A DNA stretch of 64,000 bases from Membranipora membranacea (taxonomy: Eukaryota > Bryozoa > Gymnolaemata > Cheilostomatida > Membraniporidae). The DNA lies in NCBI GenBank assembly GCA_914767715.1, contig OU612074.1, positions 18,338,062 through 18,402,061 of the forward strand. Reading direction: 5' to 3'. Shown here piece after piece: positions 25,733 to 37,080 of the stretch. The stretch's first letter is position 1, and every line of letters starts with the position of its first letter. Position numbers and translations under genes: made by a program. The notes below the pieces were generated by a model. It made no database searches and was not told the origin of the DNA. It worked only from the letters and a program-made list of their open reading frames with translations.

Positions 25733-25828
25733 CCATTTGCCTGCATTCGGAGTTGCCCCCGATCCACCGGTCACGCCGCAGCAGCAATGTGACTGGTGAA
25801 AGGGAGGAACTGGATTGCAGGCAAATGG
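25733..25828. repeat. 96-nt imperfect hairpin upstream of receptor gene (left)
   Basis: CCATTTGCCTGCA at 25733 pairs with TGCAGGCAAATGG ending at 25828. The inner arms also pair with interruptions (GGAGTTGCCCCCGATCCACCGGTCAC against its counterpart), leaving a loop around GCAGCAGCAA. The mirror copy at 42536-42631 differs by few bases. It is GC-rich in an AT-rich setting. It could be a foldback element remnant or a hairpin RNA. Confidence 0.6.
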
Positions 25829-26099
25829 ATGAAACTAGATCTATGTCTGATTACGTCTTAAATTGGTATGTTAATACTTTAGATATGTAGAACACCTGAT
25901 CACACAAGTCAATTTATCAGCGTGTGCGCATGTGTGGTGATCAGAAAGTATAATTGTGGCCAAAACGATTAAATCATCTGTTTAATCATATTATTACAAG
26001 AAAGATATGTCACGGTGAAGGGTTTTTAACCCATAATTTAATCTGAGCAGTTGTTATTATAAATTTTAAATAAGTCTTATTTTTCTTCACAAGTGACCC

Positions 26100-28010
26100 T
26101 AAGGCAAAATGTGAGCTACACAGAGTTACGTGCCACTTGGCCCTACCAGGTCAATCGATTCTTTTTGACATAGGCAGCCTGCAAATATATGCTGTTTGTT
26201 GGCAGATTGCTGCTGTGTGCTGTAAGTCTAGGTCTCGATAAGTCTTCTGATATCACCTGTCATCCCTGGCAAATGTTGTGTCAGTCTGAGGAGATTGGAA
26301 GCTTGTATCCCTGCTGCTGGCTTGCTGGTTGCCTGTGTTGTTGCCTGGTGAACTCATTGGCAAGTTAGCTGGCTCCATCAAGCCTGGCCCGACTTGGTCT
26401 TGAACTTATCGCTCAATCTTCTTGTCTCTCTCCAACACCAGCTTTTGGGAGGCCTGTTTGATAGGCCGGGTCCCAAGCATGGTTGGGTTTTGTGTGGGTA
26501 ACTAGCTGTAATCTTCTCTGTTGTATGGATATTGTGGTCTCCCTCACTATATATGCCTAGGTACCTGCTGATCTGCTGTGTGAAATCCTGTTTCGGTTAA
26601 GCTTAAGTTTTGCATGGTGGAGTAGAGATAGATAGCACATGAGTTAGTACATGTGGCTCAATACCAACTTGGCATTGGACATGGTTTGGGTGCACAGAGG
26701 CCTGTAGCTCACAGCCGTCTGAAGTATGATCTTTTGAGATATGTTCCTTATTCTACATGATGGAAAGTCCTATGCTTGTTTCCTGGTCGTATGAGACAGC
26801 AGCAGAGTGAGGGTGATACAGTCAATGTTGTCCCTTTTTTGCTATCCAGGTCTTGACCACACACGGTGCTATCCTTAATCTGATTTGACTTAGATTTGAT
26901 CTTTGTCACCTTGGCGTTCTAGACACCCATGTCTCCTGCAGGGAGTTGTGAGATACGACAGGTTGGCTGATAATCTGAGTTAGTATACAAGTGTGTTTGG
27001 TGATCTGAACTTTAGCACTCAGATTAGCGCCATATATGTTCTTACAAGCACTTTCCTTGGATTCCTTGTCCCACTAGAAATTCGCATTCACTGCCTGAAA
27101 AAATCTCATGACTCTGATGGCATCTACTGTCACATTGGCTCCTCTGAATGAGACTCGATTACTCCTTAAGCAACTGATTAGCAAGGTGCCATGATTCTGG
27201 TTGTTCAACGAGTTGAAATAGTCACTTGTTTAGAATTTGAATTTACTACAACCTGGGTTGACTTTTGACTTGTGTTCTAGCTTACTCTGCCGTGAAACAA
27301 TATTTTCTTAGGGCGAGCTGGAGAGTTAGTCTTATGAATCTGTGTCAGTATCTGAGGAAATATCTGAGCCTGGTAAATGTGGAAACTGGTTTGCATGGTG
27401 ACCAGGCATTCTGTTGCTTTATATCAGAGTATACAGATAGCTGAAAAGATTTGGTCTGTATCAGTCATCTGTTCAACATGAGTTGTCCGTTCTGCTGCTG
27501 GTTAAAATCACCTCCTTCCCTCCTCTGCATCTCTGAAAATGCCGATGGTGGGTTATTAGTTTCACGGAGGAATTCTACCGATAGCCGACATAAATAGTTT
27601 GTCATTGGAGCGGAAAGCAGGTGCTGGTGATAACTAACATGGTCAAGAACTCCTTTCAGTGTCGGTAAATCCATGTCGTATTTAAAATTTTCTGTCTTGG
27701 TCTGTAGAATCTTTATTCATTAGTCTGGTGATCTCTGCTCCATATTCACCATTGATATTAAATTTATCCCGGGCCTGCTTGACTGTGTGTCTGAATCGGC
27801 TCCTCATGCTGTCAAAGATATCTCCCAGCGTGCATACAAGACTGGTATCTGTTGCAACACCCTCTGAGCTAGCTCATAGGTGGATTGTGGCTTCCTCTAA
27901 ACTCCATCTGATTCAGTTATGTCTCACAACTTTAATATGCGTGTTAGGTTTCAGGATACAGCACACACATAATATAACTCTGTAGGTCCCCCCCCCCAAC
28001 TTTTCCATTG
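26100..28010. mobile_element. Unclassified GC-richer repeat-like region (left)
   Basis: Base composition and short open stretches differ from the surroundings. On the strand reading away from the spacer's left (minus) there are broken coding-like pieces such as GDIFDSMRSRFRHTVKQAR and MDLPTLKGVLDHVSYHQHL with stops between them. I could not match them to a family. A degenerate transposon gene is the most likely reading. The mirror lies at 40560-42260. Confidence 0.3.
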
Positions 28011-28249
28011 TTCACCTCTATTAGCCATCGTTCGTTTCATCAATCACCAAGCAGACCAGACAAGATTACAAATTCTAGTTAAGTTATCTGGTGGGATTGT
28101 TGTTGTGTGAGGGCAATCACGACACAAACGAGGATTAGTGTTATCCTGAGGGCCAACACGACACACACAAGGATTAGTGGTTTTTGAAAAGGAACTTTAC
28201 TTGTCTTTTCTATACTAATACAATAAAGGAGAAAGCAATCATTACATCA

Positions 28250-28567
28250 AATTTTGCAGTTCTGGATGGCCACTAAGACTGGCGCTGGCGACGAGTGTTG
28301 AGAAACATGTGGTAGGTGTTATATAGGACATGTCTTACGACAGCCACGTGTTATTGGTCCTGTAAAGCATGGGCCGCATGAGGGTTTATACCATGTCTAC
28401 TACGGCACCTGCCAAAGGTCTCACAACACCTGAGTGGTGGATCGGACCAAGTACCTAAAATATGTCACAGCGCGCAACAACATGGGCTGTACCAACAAAC
28501 CCTCTTTTTATGATTTCATTCATAAAACTGGCTACTGCCAACACAGAACTTGACTTTTTCCGTAATG
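28250..28567. mobile_element. Short dispersed repeat, second family member (left)
   Basis: Shares the ordered blocks CGCTGGCGACG, AGTACCTAAAATATG, CAACATGGGCTG, TTCATAAAACTGGCTA and GACTTTTTCCGTAATG with the insert in the TSP1 exon at 17330-17604. The mirror lies at about 39997-40314. Two non-mirror copies per arm define it as a repeat family. Confidence 0.6.
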
Positions 28568-28847
28568 GTGGTAGGCCTAGGATGTAGGTTGGTTGCATTG
28601 CATTCTAGACTTCCATGTGACAGTAAAAATGATGTGCCACAGCAGTGGCCTAATGACATGTATGAGGCTAAGAACCTTTTTCTCTTGCTAACTTCGGTAT
28701 GTACTGGTCATATATATATAAGACCCACTGGCTTGCAAACCCAAAACCCAGGTAACAGGAGTTTCACAATCATGCTGGTTTGTAGACTGGGCAGGCTGTC
28801 AGGGTGGGTGTTAGGCCCCCCACCTACTACCAACAGCCTGCCCAAGC

Positions 28848-29106
28848 TACCTGATTTACATACCTACTAGTAATATAGTATAGAAAAAAGAAATTAAATC
28901 TTACCTCCTATCATGAACGAGCTGGCTATGGCAGAGACGGCCAGTAAGCAAAACATTTTATTAGAGTGTTCCTCAACCGTACCTAAGAACAACAATGAGC
29001 TGATTCTTGACTTAACATTAACGCAATGCAAAATCAGTCATTTAAGTTTTAGTACTAGCATCTTTTATTATCACTTTATCGCATACTACAGCGATATTAG
29101 TTACCT
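28848..29106. other. 258-bp segment present only in left arm
   Basis: The right arm reads straight from CCCAAGCT to GAATTAGTGG where the left arm has 258 extra bases. The ends share only CT (or the longer ACCTGA inside the left copy). Either a left insertion or a right deletion at microhomology would fit. No terminal repeats are visible. Confidence 0.7.
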
Positions 29107-29123
29107 GAATTAGTGGTTGGTGT

Positions 29124-29458
29124 CATGGGCGTCAGAAGGATTTACCAAGGGGTGCTCCTTTTGGCTGTGGAGTAATTAGTGGCATGTGTAAGCGGGGAGG
29201 GGCGCCCAAGCGCCCTCCTGCCGACGGAATTTTTTTGAAATTCTAGACCCAAAAGAGACATTCTGGTACATACAAGCCAACTTTTATGGATGAGCAACAC
29301 CAAGCATGATACCAAAAATATTTAACAGCAACAGCCTCTTGCCCGGGCCCCGATTGAAAGTTCTAGCGATAAACTAAAACATTGAGTAAAAAAAAAAAAA
29401 TTAAACCTCCCAAGGGGTGCTCCCTTGAGCACTCTGAGCACCCCTTCTGACGCTCATG
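29124..29458. mobile_element. hAT-like MITE, 335 bp (left)
   Basis: Inverted ends CATGGGCGTCAGAAGG at 29124 and CCTTCTGACGCTCATG ending at 29458 are flanked by the 8-bp direct repeat GTTGGTGT (29116-29123 and 29459-29466). It has no coding capacity and an internal A-tract. The mirror at 39362-39698 is slightly longer because of the A-tract. Confidence 0.8.
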
Positions 29459-30038
29459 GTTGGTGTGCTGGTGAATGCGTACTGGACAAAATCTCAATCT
29501 GACTTGTGGTATTGTGGTCGATTCTCCGCCACAGCTGGACAGTCTTAATTCAATTTCACTAAATTCATGTTTCATGAGTTGTCTTCGCTTAAAGAGGACT
29601 CATCATTTTAGTAACTTTTCTAAATTTATATTTTAAAAACCAACCCTGTAGTGTTTCCATAGCCAGTGTTTTTACAAACCTATGGAAATTTCCACTGCGT
29701 GCCGGTATCATACTACAGAATCAAATCCCCCCTCCCATTGCACCACTGTGGCCATTGACCTGAATTCCAGTCCAGTTATCTTCCCAGCTATCTTGCACAG
29801 ATAGTTGTAACCCAGAGCCATTCCTGCCCCCCTTTAATTTGCCGAATAAATAAGGTGATATTCCCCTTTTGTGTAACCAGTGAACACTTGATTCCTTTCA
29901 TCAAAAAATCTAAAATAGTAATTTATATTTAAACTCATTTATGAAGTTTTATCAATCACTTGCATTATATTCAATTCGATAAAATATTTTATTTTCTAAG
30001 TATTGTTTTTATAAATAGAGTTTGATGCAAAGGGCATA

Positions 30039-32671
30039 GTCCAGAAGACACCAACAGTTAGCTTTCAGTTTACTTTAACGGCTTGGGGGCAAGAATTTGA
30101 CAGTGTTTACACGTGTAGATAGGTTGTCTAAATACTATGACATAGTTTCTACACCTCTCAGTTTGCCAGTTTGGGAGAAAATCAGTTTTTTAACTCAAAA
30201 ATGTGGGAGGAGATAAATCCTAATAATTGCCCATGGAATCCCACTATTTTGCCTTAGAATACCAAAATATTCCCATTTAATCCATTTTAAGCTCAGTTTA
30301 AAAGGAATTGGAGCAAGATTGTAAATGTTACAGCAGGGTGAAATGTTATGAGACATGGTACAATTTTGACTCAAAGTCAATTTAAGTCAGCAAATGTATA
30401 TCCAGAGAGATTTGAGTGCATCTTAGAAAGAGTTTAAAAGGCTGCAGCCACTAAATTCAATCCAATACAGGGAATTATAGTGGATATGCTATGACCTCTT
30501 AATCAACCATTGCTATAAGAGTTTGCAGTTTGGTTTGTGAGAGGGCTGAATTGAGAGAAGCTGGCAAAAGAAGAAGCAGCTACTGGGGCTTCAAGGGTAA
30601 AACTTTCAACCACTTGCATTACTCCTTGGTTATAATGAAACCACCACATTCCACACTTGTAGACATAATTCATTCACCTTATAGCTGGCAAAATAACCCA
30701 GATGCTATCAAAATCTTTCGGTAATGTTATTTGTATTGGTATAATTGACCTAATCATTCTGTTCTGTCTGATGATCGGAGGCTATGAACTAGGCCACATG
30801 TCTGCTTCTCAAGACCCAAAGTTACCCAATACCGCCTCGCAACATCTCAAAAGCCCTCAAGACTGCATGCAGGCTTTGCACGATATTATATTTGCACAGC
30901 TGCTGTGATTGGTGTTTTTTAGCCTGTCTTGACAAGCCACCCTCCCCCCCCCCACCTGATTTTGAGGACTTGACACAGCGCCTTTCAATAAGAAATAATC
31001 CTTTGTGATGGGTACACATTTTTGTGTGGGGGTGACCATCCGATAGTGATGGCAACTGGGGTGTAGGGGAGGCAACTGGAAATTTCACAGACATGAATTT
31101 AATATATATAGCTGAGATTCTAGTATTGATCATTTCTTAGGTAGCAACTCTGCTCCAGCAGCTGTTTCATGTGATTGAGATTCAAAGGCCAACAATGTAT
31201 TCTAGTTCAGATAATACACCTGGTTATCTATTTTTTCCCACCCAGTGCCTCAGCGGTTGAGGATGGGATATCTACGCACAGTGTTAGAAGTGGAAATATG
31301 AGGTAGGGGGATGCCAACCAGGCCGGGGGTCCAGGGGGCCGCCTATGCCTTGGCTGGGTAGTGGGCGGAGTCCTGGCCGCCGGAGCCCTGAGTTGATTAC
31401 AATTGAAAATGCATCAAATTTAGCCATATTTTGGAAAACTCATATTTATGTACTTGCCAGCTGGTGGTTACCTGGGTTATGATATAAAGGGGGGATGCAT
31501 CCCCCTAGACGTAGGAAGGAAGGGGGACACCATCCCCTTACATCTCCCTAAATTCTAACACCATCTACGCATAAACATGTCAATGAGACCTTCACACTAT
31601 CACTCATTAGTTGTTCAGTTTATCAGGTTTATTAGCCTATTTCTCTGGTCTAAATATTTACAGAATAAGTCAGAGCGGCTAAAAGTCTGAGATCGCGAGA
31701 ACTATCAGAGCCCTGCGCTTATTATTCAAAAGACGTCACCAAGAAGGGAAACAATTTTTATAATATGAATAGAGAGAGACTGAATGTGATTAGAATAATT
31801 TCAATCGAAACAACAAGAAGCGTTATGACATGTGCTATTCAGGCTTACCATACAGAATAAAATCTTTCTCTAATTTTCCTTCTTGGTGATATTATAAATT
31901 TTCATAGGGAAGACAAAGTTACGGTATGGTAATCCGATTTGACTCATTCTGATTCTTCTCTTCTGTTCAGACATTAGCCAATGTCACTGAATACATTATA
32001 TCCACTGACTCTAAGTTAAGTTACAAAATCTTCTCTGGGCGTTGTTCAACACGGCTGTCAGAGGCAATCAGCCCCATCTAATTTATATTGTGCGAGCTGA
32101 AATTGGTTGGATGCACGCCGTAGTGGTTTTCAAACAAAGCAATATATGTAGTATCTAGGTATATATACAGTATATTTACAGTATATATACAGTATATATA
32201 CTGTATATATACAGTATATATACAGTATATATACAGTATATATACACTATGTATATTATAATATCATGGCTCGAACGGTGAGGTTTCAAATCAACAGGCA
32301 AAACAATGGGATTGTATAGCAATAATTAGAGTTATCCCCTCCATTTTTTTTAATTTAAAAAATTTAATTTCTCTTTAACTGACAATCTTAGAGGTGTAGA
32401 ACTAAGACATAATATTGACACAACCTATCTTCACATATTAATGCTGCCAAATTGTTGCCCACTTCAGTTATAATGAACTGAACGATAGCTTTTCGTTAAT
32501 TCAGGACTATAACCCTGGATAACTTTCTAACTGGCAGACTGAGAGGTGTAGAAACCAGATATTTGAAATCAGCATAAAATTCTGATTTAGAAAAATTTAA
32601 TCCCATATTGCCCCCATTTCGTTAAAGTAAACACTTTTTTTTGAGCACTTATAGCTAGGTGTCTTCTGGAC
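30039..32671. mobile_element. Spacer segment bounded by diverged inverted repeats
   Basis: 30039-30172 and 32529-32671 are imperfect inverted copies. They share CCAGAAGACACC, TTTACTTTAACG, GGGGCAA, TTCTACACCTCTCAGT and TGCCAGTT in mirrored order. The left copy starts at the exact base where arm homology ends. No transposase is recognised in between. Coding-like signals are absent apart from short chance frames. Confidence 0.55.
32155..32250. repeat. TATATACAG microsatellite with internal palindromes
   Basis: Repeats of TATATACAG, switching orientation once to TATATACTG, make the tract self-complementary (ACAGTATATATACTGT). Such tracts are prone to slippage and cruciforms. Confidence 0.85.
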
Positions 32672-33289
32672 TAGCAGCGATGAGGCCGATTTTCTATTTT
32701 GCTATTTGTATTTTTGAAATGACTATAATGCACAGTGAGCTTGCTCAACAATAATCTTGTAAGCTGAGACCAAAACCTAGAATTTGCAGGGCAAACACCC
32801 CAATAATAACATCAGCTATAAGTTACAACCGTGCTGCCATTCAGTACAAGTTACATTCTCAATATACATGAACAGACAACTCAGCAAACAAATCCCCAGT
32901 TTGCTCAACAACATAGTAAAGCAACACATTCAGTTCTTATCACCAGCTGAAAGTACTGAATTAATTTCGTGGTGAAAATGAAACGCCAGCAGAGTAATCC
33001 TTGTCAAACTAGACTACTTACAACTGTTCTCTGTTGTAGTCACGGTACTCAATTGATAGAAACGATATATGGAGACCGCCGCTCACTCTCATATCGATCA
33101 AACCATCTCCAGTAAGTATATTTATCTGTAAGAAACCAATATCACGCATCTACAGGTATTTATAAATCTATAAACCGTTTTAAATTTAAATATCCATTTA
33201 CATTTAACATTCACTAAGCAACCTGGGTTATGATCCTTGGAAGTAATGTATTCGAAAGCAATAGGCCTATAGATAAATTAAAAAACCTC

Positions 33290-34055
33290 TGGTCAGCAAC
33301 TAAAGGCAAAGGCATCTGAAGATTTAAGTGGCATTTTGGATTGGTGCAATCGTAACCGGATGGTTATAAATGTTCAGAAATCTCATTACATGCTACTTAA
33401 TATCTCAGATCCGCTTTATGACCTGGAACTGTACATAGGGCATGAAAAACTAAACAGACAGAGAACTACAAGGCTTCTGGGTTTTGTGTTGAATGACTCG
33501 CTTTTATGGCAGGATCATCTAGAGTATGTATATAAAAAGGTACAACGGAATGTTTACCTACTTCAAAATTTGAGATACTTCTTGGATATAGCAAGTGCCC
33601 GCACATTTTACTTCCAGTTTATCTATTGTCACCTTATATATGGTATCCATATCATTGGCAACTTGTCCTGCAATAATGCCCTCAATAGATTATTTTTGTT
33701 GCAAAAACGGGCTTTACGCATTATCGCCAATGTGCATTACATCCCGTATTATCTCATTTCAACCGAATCCATTACACAATCATTACAACTCCTACCTCTT
33801 CCTAAGCTCGTTTGTTATTTCACTTCACTTTTTGCGCATAAGATAAACAATTTTTTAACACCTCCAGTTATATATAGAGGATTTAAAAACACTACCAAGT
33901 TCAATTTTCGTGATAAACATTTACTTTTATATCATACAGACAATCTAAGATACAAAGTTTCTGCTACATACAATTCTTTACCGTTACATTTGAGATCTAA
34001 AGAGAAGTTCAGCTCATTCAAAACTTTACTTTTCAACAATATATTATCGACTTGA
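33290..34055 (+). pseudogene. 5'-truncated LINE, reverse transcriptase C-terminal part
   Basis: About 250 codons are open to a stop at 34053. They contain DWCNRNRMVINVQKSHYML, RLLGFVLNDSLLWQDH and LLQKRALRIIANVHY, the thumb and C-terminal region of jockey/CR1/L2-type non-LTR retrotransposon enzymes. The palm with the YADD box is missing, so it was 5'-truncated on insertion or deleted. It ends with SSFKTLLFNNILST, as these ORFs typically do. It lies on the opposite strand to the other spacer LINE. Confidence 0.75.
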
Positions 34056-34634
34056 CCAACATCATTGATGATATTATTTCCCTTCTGTTTCTCTTTTTTT
34101 GTTATAAAAAAAATTGTTTTCTGGCACTGAGTGCAAAACATTTCAAATGAGATGACTTTCGATGCCAATAAAAAGTATATATGAATACTCTACATCATAG
34201 TCAAATCATTATTGTTGCAACACTTTCAGCTTTCTGGAGGAGCAGGCAACAGAAGGAGGATTGTGCATCCCAAAACTTATAGCACCTGATATGGTAGGTT
34301 TGAAAGATCACGGTTCGATTTGGCAAACAAAACATTCACCAACTTACTCCAAACTTAAATATTGGAATGATAGGCCTATGCAGAATTCATGAAGGCATAT
34401 TGTTTATTTTACCCCTTGTAATAGAACAGACAGACAGAATAGAACTAGAACTAGCTAGGAAAACAGCATCCATATTTTGAACTCCCTAAAGGAAGTCTTT
34501 CCAAAGCATTTTATCATCTTTATGTGGCAAGTGTATGACCAACATCTGCATTTTAGTGTAACTGACAGGGAATGCAATGTGTATATATCACTCTTGTTAG
34601 CAACTTATTTTTATATTTACTTTTGTTAATTCAG

Positions 34635-34921
34635 GTGATAGTAAAAAGCCCTCCAGATGGACACTGCTTGATACACAGCATAATCACCACACTGGGAGGG
34701 TGCGTCAGTTATTATATAAAACAGATGAGACTGCATTTTGATGCTGTGTATAATGAATATGCGGAGTTCCTCCCCGGCTTGACCCAAGAAGATGCTCTGC
34801 TAAAACTAAAAAGGTACGAGGAGCAAGGGGAACATGATGACGATGTATTAGATCTAGCGACTACAATGCTAGCAAATGCCATAAGCATTGTTATAGTAAT
34901 TTCACAGCCATGCATTTACTA
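34635..34921 (+). pseudogene. OTU-like cysteine protease fragment
   Basis: After an acceptor TTAATTCAG the frame encodes VIVKSPPDGHCLIHSIITTLG, matching the OTU catalytic start (P-x-D-G-x-C-L-x-x-x-I) with Asp and nucleophile Cys present. About 95 residues follow, ending ANAISIVIVISQPCIY and a stop. The catalytic His at the C-terminal end of the domain is absent. The TTTG tract and LINE begin a few bases later, so the LINE probably cut the domain off. OTU domains occur in host deubiquitinases and in several invertebrate transposons. Which source applies here is open. Confidence 0.55.
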
Positions 34922-34926
34922 ATCCT

Positions 34927-37080
34927 TTGTTTGTTTGTTTGTTTGTTTGTTTAATTTATGACTTCTCATCCGAGAATGCTTACATAACAAAAGTAGTGTG
35001 CTTTCAAAAAGCCCCTCTAAAAATATATGAACAAAAATAAAATAAATCATTTCAAACGGCATAAAACTCAGGATTGGCAAAAATTCCACATTTTCTCTTC
35101 TCAGTTCGACATTTAGGCATACAAATGATGCCCTCAGAGTTACGGGTTGAGCGTCTGAGTCTGGTTTTATTGAGCGGAAGTCGATTGTGTAGGGGATGGT
35201 TATCGTCAGATAAAATACGATGTACGTATTTGTGGCATATGTCGTTTAGTAAGTCATTTAGTGGTAGCAAATTCGCAGCTGCAAGTCGATCATCGTAGTG
35301 TTCAAGGTAAGAGAAAATAATCCTCATAGCAAGCCGCTGACATCTCTCAATATCATTCCTCAGACATTCGGTGGTGTAAGGGTACCAAGCACCTGCAGCG
35401 TGGGTGATAGCTGCGACTACTTGGGTTTTGTACATTAGTACTAGGCTTTGTTGGTTTACTCCGGACTGTTTTAATACGAGCAGACCGTGACATCTTTTGT
35501 TCGCTGACTTAGTGATGTTAGCCACATGCTCATTGAATCGTAGATGTTGGTCGATGGTAAGACCGAGTAGTTTGGTAGAAGCTACATTGTCTACGTTGTG
35601 TGATTGATTCGTTGTGAGAGTTTTCGACATTATCATCTGTTTCTTAAGAGAAAGGTTCAATGTCTTAGTTTTTGTAGCATTCAGTAGCATTTTGTTGTCG
35701 TGCGCCCATTTAGTACATTCATCGATAAGCTGCTGACTGATGGGTGGAGGTTCAAACTTGACAGCGTTGTAAGTATTGCTTATTATTTGAAGATCAGCTT
35801 TCTGGAGAGACAGGTAGTTGGTTGTGTCATCAGCGTATTTCACAGTGCTGGCAGTGGAGAATTGAAGCGAATCAACAAATGCCAACCATAGAGTAGGTCC
35901 ACACAAGGTCCCTTGTGGAACGCCTATGTTGGAAGATGCAGTGTGAGATTTCACTTGGTGCTGATGAATCACTACTTGTTGTTTTCTGTTTTCTAGATAA
36001 CTCGCGACTAAAGCCACAAGGGCGTTTGGGAGCTCAAACTGTCTCAACTTTTGTAGAAGAAGAGTGTGATTCATAAGGTCAAAGGCCTTGCTGAAATCAT
36101 ATAAAATCATCTGGGCCCCGATGTTGTAACAATTGTCCATGGCCTTGGTGACGTCATCAAGAACGCTAACAAGAGCATCTGTGCATCCTACACCCGGCAT
36201 ATAGGCAAACTGGTTGCCTTGCAGCTTGGGGAGGATATGGGTACGGATTCGTCTGTTTATGAAGTTTTCAGCAACTTTACCTACATGCCATAGAAGAGAT
36301 ATTGGGCGATGGTCTTTACAAGTGGATGGAGAGTTTGTTTTAGCTATCGGTATAACTTCTGCAGTTTTGTAGAGTGCTGGGAACTTTGCTTCTCTTTGTG
36401 AATGGTTGATTATATCGGCTATCGGTACACAGAGGTCTTCGTGACAGAGTTTGCTTATCCAGGGAGGATAATCTTTACTGTGGACGGACTTCTGAGTTTC
36501 TATATTTCTCAGCACAGTTTTCACTTGACCTATTGGAACATCGTCAACAGAACAGAGTTCATCAATTTGTTAACTTGAATAATCAGTTGGTGGTTGAACA
36601 TCCACAGTAACGTAGTAGTTGTTGAGTTTGTTGACAAAGTGCTGTGGGTCATGAAGTGTGTCATCAATGATATAGTGTGTCGGTACCTTGGCTTTCGATT
36701 TACTATCAAAGGATCTGACATTCTTCCACCAATTAGCAGTACCAGCTTTCAGGTGATTGATCTTTTGATCGAAGAAGCTTCGCTTTGATTTTGTTATAAT
36801 TAGATCAAGCATAGTCCGGAGATAGGTATATGAGGGTTTTCCTTGGCTGAAAGCTTTCTCCTTTGCACGCCTTAGCTTTTGTGTGAGGGGGGTTTCCCAT
36901 GCAGGTGAGCTATTCTGAGGAATGCGGAATCTCATAAGCGGACAATGTTTGTGATATACATCAGTGACTCTTAATGGGATCGAGATATGACCAGTCTATC
37001 TTAGCTATATCAAGCCTGATTTTGTTCCTGGCAGTTGTGGTAACTGAGCGCTTACACACTGTCCTATATTCACATTTCTT
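34927..37080 (-). mobile_element. CR1/L2-type LINE fragment with AAAC-repeat 3' end
   Basis: On the minus strand the element ends in a (AAAC)n tract at 34927-34952, the microsatellite-type tail of several non-LTR families. Coding sequence runs from about 37080 with a frameshift near 36950, then is continuous from 36935 to 35052 except for one TAA at 36567-36569. The 5' end (endonuclease) is absent. It abuts the OTU fragment. Confidence 0.8.
35052..36935 (-). pseudogene. LINE reverse transcriptase with one in-frame stop
   Basis: Reading order: a pre-RT linker (WWKNVRSFDSK), one in-frame TAA at 36567-36569, then the RT domain with HRPISLLWHVGKVAENFINR, LYDFSKAFDLMNHTLL, NIGVPQGTLCGPTLWLAFVD and the catalytic YADDTT. 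The thumb follows (TKLLGLTIDQHLRFNEHV), and it ends with CRTEKRKCGIFANPEFYAV. All palm motifs are intact. Apart from one nonsense codon about 628 codons are open, so the insertion is fairly young. It shares the closing CRTEKRK motif with the LINE in the right arm, so both belong to related clades. Confidence 0.85.

Noticed and set aside
28550-28870. 106-codon frame in the left arm and its mirror at 39647-39979
   Set aside because: It crosses the dispersed repeat boundary and has no domain. The arms differ in ways not expected of a coding exon.
30822-31133. Overlapping frames on both strands of the spacer
   Set aside because: Low-complexity C/G runs with no domain and no splice sites. Chance frames.
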